Assembly (NCBI GenBank): GCA_028551475.1
Contig: CM052361.1
Location: forward strand, 24,751,491 to 24,815,490
Direction: 5' to 3'
Length of the DNA stretch: 64,000 nucleotides
Origin: Casuarina equisetifolia
Taxonomy: Eukaryota; Streptophyta; Magnoliopsida; Fagales; Casuarinaceae
Shown: one piece after another, positions 60,631 to 64,000 of the stretch
Layout of the letters: each line of letters starts with the position of its first letter
Numbering within the stretch: position 1 is the first letter of the stretch
Notes under the pieces: model-generated
Seen by the model: only the letters and a program-made list of their open reading frames with translations
Told to the model about the DNA's origin: nothing
Database searches by the model: none
Position numbers and translations under genes: made by a program

Positions 60631-63261
60631 ATGGCTGTGGCTTCCAGAGGAAGATCCGCGGCAGAGCTCCAGCTCCTGAAGAAGTGGAAGGACAAAGACG
60701 CCAGCCCCGAGAGGACCAAGGTGTGGACCGAGCCTAAGGTCAAGGCCGCCGAGGGAAGGTCCGTCCCTGTCGTTTACTATCTGTCCAGGAATGGCCAGCT
60801 CGAGCACCCACACTTCATGGAGGTCCCTCTTTCCTCCCCCGAAGGTCTCTATCTCAGAGGTAAAGTTCGAAGCCTTTTACCTTTCGTTTCCGTTGCCGAG
60901 AAAGCTTGAAAATTTTGAAAGTATGTCACGCATATTAAGAGACGTAGGGTTGGAACACCTAAAGTTCATTGTCTTTTTGGGTTTGTGCTTTGCTTTTGCT
61001 TGTGATAAGGGTTCTTCTCCTTGTTTGGCTACTGAGAAAACAGGAGGAAATAACGTGGGAAATGCGAAATGCAACCAAAATCTTTTTTTTTTTTGACTCT
61101 TTTCCATCGGCAACCTTAGAATCTTATGGAATTGCGTCTTTCACATTTTGTTGATTTCACTCTTTATACTCAGATGTAATCAACCGCTTGAATCTCCTCC
61201 GAGGGAAGGGCATAGCTAGCATGTACTCCTGGTCGTCCAAACGGTACATTCTCTAGTCCTGAGCGCTTCGGTTTTGATGATTGATTGACTTCGTCAATAA
61301 ATGAAGTGATTTAGTTTTCCGATTTCAGGAGCTACAGGAATGGCTTCGTTTGGCACGATCTAGCGGAGAACGATTTCATATATCCGGCGCATGGCCAAGA
61401 GTATGTTCTTAAGGGATCGGAGCTCCTCGACCCGTGTCTGAATCGCAAACTGCATGAAACAGCATCCTCGCGATCGCTGAGGCCGCCGGAGATGGAGAAA
61501 TCCGGCGAGGATTCGGATTCCCCGGTTATCACGCGGCGGAGGAACCAGTCGTGGAGTTCGATCGATCTCCACGAGTACAAGGTCTACAAGGCCGAATCAT
61601 CCGGCGAGTCGGCTGGAAAAGCCGCCGCCGACGCGTCGACGCAGACGGACGACAAGAGGAGGAGGCGCAGACCGGTCAGAGAGAAGGAGCAGGCGGAAGA
61701 AGAGCACCAGGAGAAAGGTCAACCGGAAATCTGTCAGGGTCAAAGCACGGAGCTGACCAGGGACGAGATTTCGCCCCCGCCGTCCGATTCCAGCCCCGAA
61801 ACCCTAGAATCTCTGATGAAGGCCGATGGACGGCTGGTGATTTGCTCAGCGGGCGCCAATGAGGACAATTCGAATCGGGCGGTAGAGATTTGTCCAGGTG
61901 GAAGAATGAAGGCGTCGTCGGTACTGATGCAGTTGATCTCGTGCGGTTCGATCTCGTTCAGGGACTGTGGACCCACTCCAGCGAAGGATCAAGGGTTCTC
62001 GTTGATTGGCCACTACAAGGCAAGGCTGCCCCGCGGAGCAGCTAATAATCAGACTGTGACTTCGACGGGAATTCCAAGATTTACCGGGGTAAAATTGGAA
62101 GACAAGGAGTATTTTAGCGGGAGCCTGGTTGAAACCAAAAAGGAGGAGCTTCCAACTTTCAAGAGATCGTCTTCTTACAATGCGGATCGGTAGGCCATTC
62201 TAATTCCTCTGCTTTCTGTTTGCCAATGGTACAATCACATGCTCACATTTCTTGTAGCATCTGGGAATATCATCACTGCCTGTATATTCTGACTTGTGCA
62301 CAGTTTACCTGTTTTGTCACTACGGAGGGATTGATATTCCGGATCTGACAAAACTGTTTACCTCGATGCTGATGTTGTTAAAGCTATATTTCCATGTGGG
62401 TTTCTGAGTTTGCTACTCTTTTTTATGTTTCTGGGCGTAAATCCTCTCACGGGGGCTCAAGCAATTGTCAATTTGGACAGTTACTCTGATAAGTGTTTGG
62501 GAAAACGCCTCCAGGGCTTTCCAAGTGGAACCACAGATTGGGAGGGGAACTTTATTTAATATTGTTTGTTAGTATATAAGGTTGGGAAAGAGATAAGGAT
62601 TTGCGATGCCCAAGAAGGAAAAGTTCAGGGATGAAAAAAGGTGGGATTTGAAATTTCACTCAGGCGGAGCCTCCGCCAGTCTGTCTTTGCTTACGAACAC
62701 AGCCTTTTTCTGGGATTCTGGGTGAGATGCCTTTGATTCCCTGATAGCCTTTCTGGCATGCCTTGGATTTTCCTGAGAGATTCGTACGGGGGAAACTTAG
62801 ATATGACCAGCTAACTTCCATGCACTTTGCTGATGAACCGGAACAGTACATTTGCTTCAATTCTGTGATATACATGTATGCGTTGATTTTCTATCAAATT
62901 CATAGACTATTGCATTAAAGCACCCACCGTCCATTCTCACTTAGCATATCCAAACCTTGTCTTCCCCGCCACATGGGGGACCCCAAGTCAAGCTCTTGAA
63001 GTGGAGACACAGATTTTTAAGTCACACATCTCTAAAGCCAAGACGTGATGGAAAAGTCAGTGGGTTCCATACTATTGAATTTTCCTAGGATGAGTTGACT
63101 TCTTTTGTCGAACCCATGATTTATTGAAAAAAAATCTATTTATTTATTTATTTATTTTTATATGGGTTTCTTTTTACAGGAGTTCAAAATTGCAATTAGA
63201 GGAAGAAGAGATCGAGGAGGGGGTAAGCACAAGATGCATACCGAGGAAGCCGAAGACATAG
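60631..63261 (+). CDS. SOK5: SOSEKI polarity protein (DUF966, DIX-like domain), SOK4/SOK5 type
   Basis: Plasma-membrane-edge polarity protein that polymerises through an N-terminal DIX-like domain. Four exons, 60631-60859, 61174-61243, 61329-62189 and 63180-63261, give 413 residues. The DIX-like part spans exons 1-3: VPVVYYLSRNGQLEHPHFME, then SPEGLYLRDVINRLNLLRGK, then GIASMYSWSSKRSYRNGFVW and HDLAENDFIYPAHGQEYVLK. A charged, disordered middle (RRRRRPVREKEQAEEE) follows, then the conserved VLMQLISCGSISFRDC motif and a C-terminal KRSSSYNADRSSKLQLEE. The internal ATG at 61492 was rejected as start because the upstream exons splice in frame and encode the signature domain. Position next to MYB59-type and PTPLA-like genes matches SOK5 (At5g59790) or SOK4; which one is not settled. 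Confidence 0.94.
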
Positions 63262-64000
63262 CCGGCGAAGAAAGAGGTTAGCGGCGAGGGCTCTTGTGTC
63301 TAGCATGAAGATGAAACCTCATAGTTGTGTATTGTAGTCTGTACTTTTGTCGCTGAAAACTAAGAACAAGAGCTAGAAAACAGGAAAAAGAAGTGAAAAA
63401 AGTTGTATGATATCGAAAAAGATGGCGATGGTGCATTTTGCAAGTCACGGCAAGGTGGGCACATGCATTGGGTGGAAAAAGTGAAAGTTAGGAATCTTAT
63501 AAAGCTCCAGTCATGGAGCTTCGCGCCGGGAGCAAATTAGAGTGCTTTGGTGTTAGAGAAAGGGAGGTGGGCTGGGTCCGGTTGGCTTTAATCTCGGTGA
63601 CTAGCGCTAACCCCTAGTTTCAACCCTTTTTGACTTAATACATAGGAAGTGGAGATTGGCCCTTGGAGTCACCACATGCTCTGGCTCCATGCCCTATTTG
63701 GTTGGTGTGGCCGACATGGGTATGGAAGTTGGAGAGATGGTGAAACCGAGTAAGTGCAAATTCTGCGTTGGGCATGCAACCTCAAATTTATAAATAAATT
63801 TATACGTGGGTAGAAAAATAAGCTCCAGCAAGTTCATGAAAGAGCCAATTATGATCTTGAGGAATTTTATTGGAGTTAAAAGCTCAGTGTAAAATTGCTT
63901 AAATGCAATAATAATGTGGTGGAAATTTGAGCTTTTGGGTGTTTCTTGTTATTGGAAGAGAGCGTGATAGCAATACAAATATAAAAGAATACTGAGTTTC
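63262..64000. other. SOSEKI 3' UTR and downstream DNA
   Basis: Probable 3' UTR over the first 150-250 bases (TTGTGTATTGTAGTCTGTAC near 63324). Nothing else recognised to the window end. Confidence 0.5.

Overview
This window is nuclear DNA of a flowering plant, most likely a eudicot. It has AT-rich intergenic DNA, GT-AG introns, TATA boxes, a Ty1/copia retrotransposon and plant-specific families (RIBA, TIP aquaporin, R2R3-MYB, SOSEKI, DUF1635, ATL RING-H2). No bacterial, organellar, CRISPR, tRNA or rRNA features were seen. The species cannot be named from the sequence.

Layout: (1) 1-1434, minus: first three exons of a UDP-galactose/UDP-glucose transporter of the UTR5 type, cut by the window edge. 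(2) 2503-5307, plus: RIBA3-type riboflavin gene, seven exons. (3) 6870-8786, plus: ribosomal protein L23A. (4) 7082-25041: a head-to-tail tandem duplication starting inside intron 1 of RPL23A. Unit A (7082-13469) carries RPL23A exons 2-3, an ATL-type RING-H2 gene and a processed RPL32 pseudogene. Unit B (13470-25041) carries a promoterless, frameshifted RPL23A copy, a second RING-H2 gene and a 5.4 kb copia element (13792-19232). (5) 25450-27252, minus: DUF1635 gene. (6) About 12 kb without a convincing gene. (7) 39227-40579, plus: TIP1-type aquaporin. (8) 42702-46133, minus: PTPLA-like 3-hydroxyacyl-CoA dehydratase. (9) 49936-50887, minus: MYB59/MYB48-type R2R3-MYB. (10) A long repeat-bearing stretch. 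(11) 60631-63261, plus: SOSEKI gene.

The order UTR5, RIBA3, DUF1635, PTPLA-like, MYB59-like, SOSEKI matches, from memory, Arabidopsis At5g59740-At5g59790 and part of its paralogous block near At3g46110-At3g46180. RPL23A, the RING-H2 pair and the aquaporin are extra relative to that block. The genes are independent plant loci, not one pathway.

The most unusual signals are: (a) a 19-nt perfect complement to miR395, 24 nt after the stop codon of RING-H2 gene B; at the same place in gene A, both differences turn into G:U pairs; (b) a tandem duplication in which each unit preserves the empty insertion site of the other unit's retroelement; (c) loss of the DHBP-synthase acidic motif in RIBA3; (d) the same 7-mer at both ends of intron 1 of the MYB gene, a family known for alternative splicing; (e) an in-frame stop in the tentative ninth exon of the dehydratase gene. 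Splice sites and translations were worked out by eye, so exon edges are predictions.
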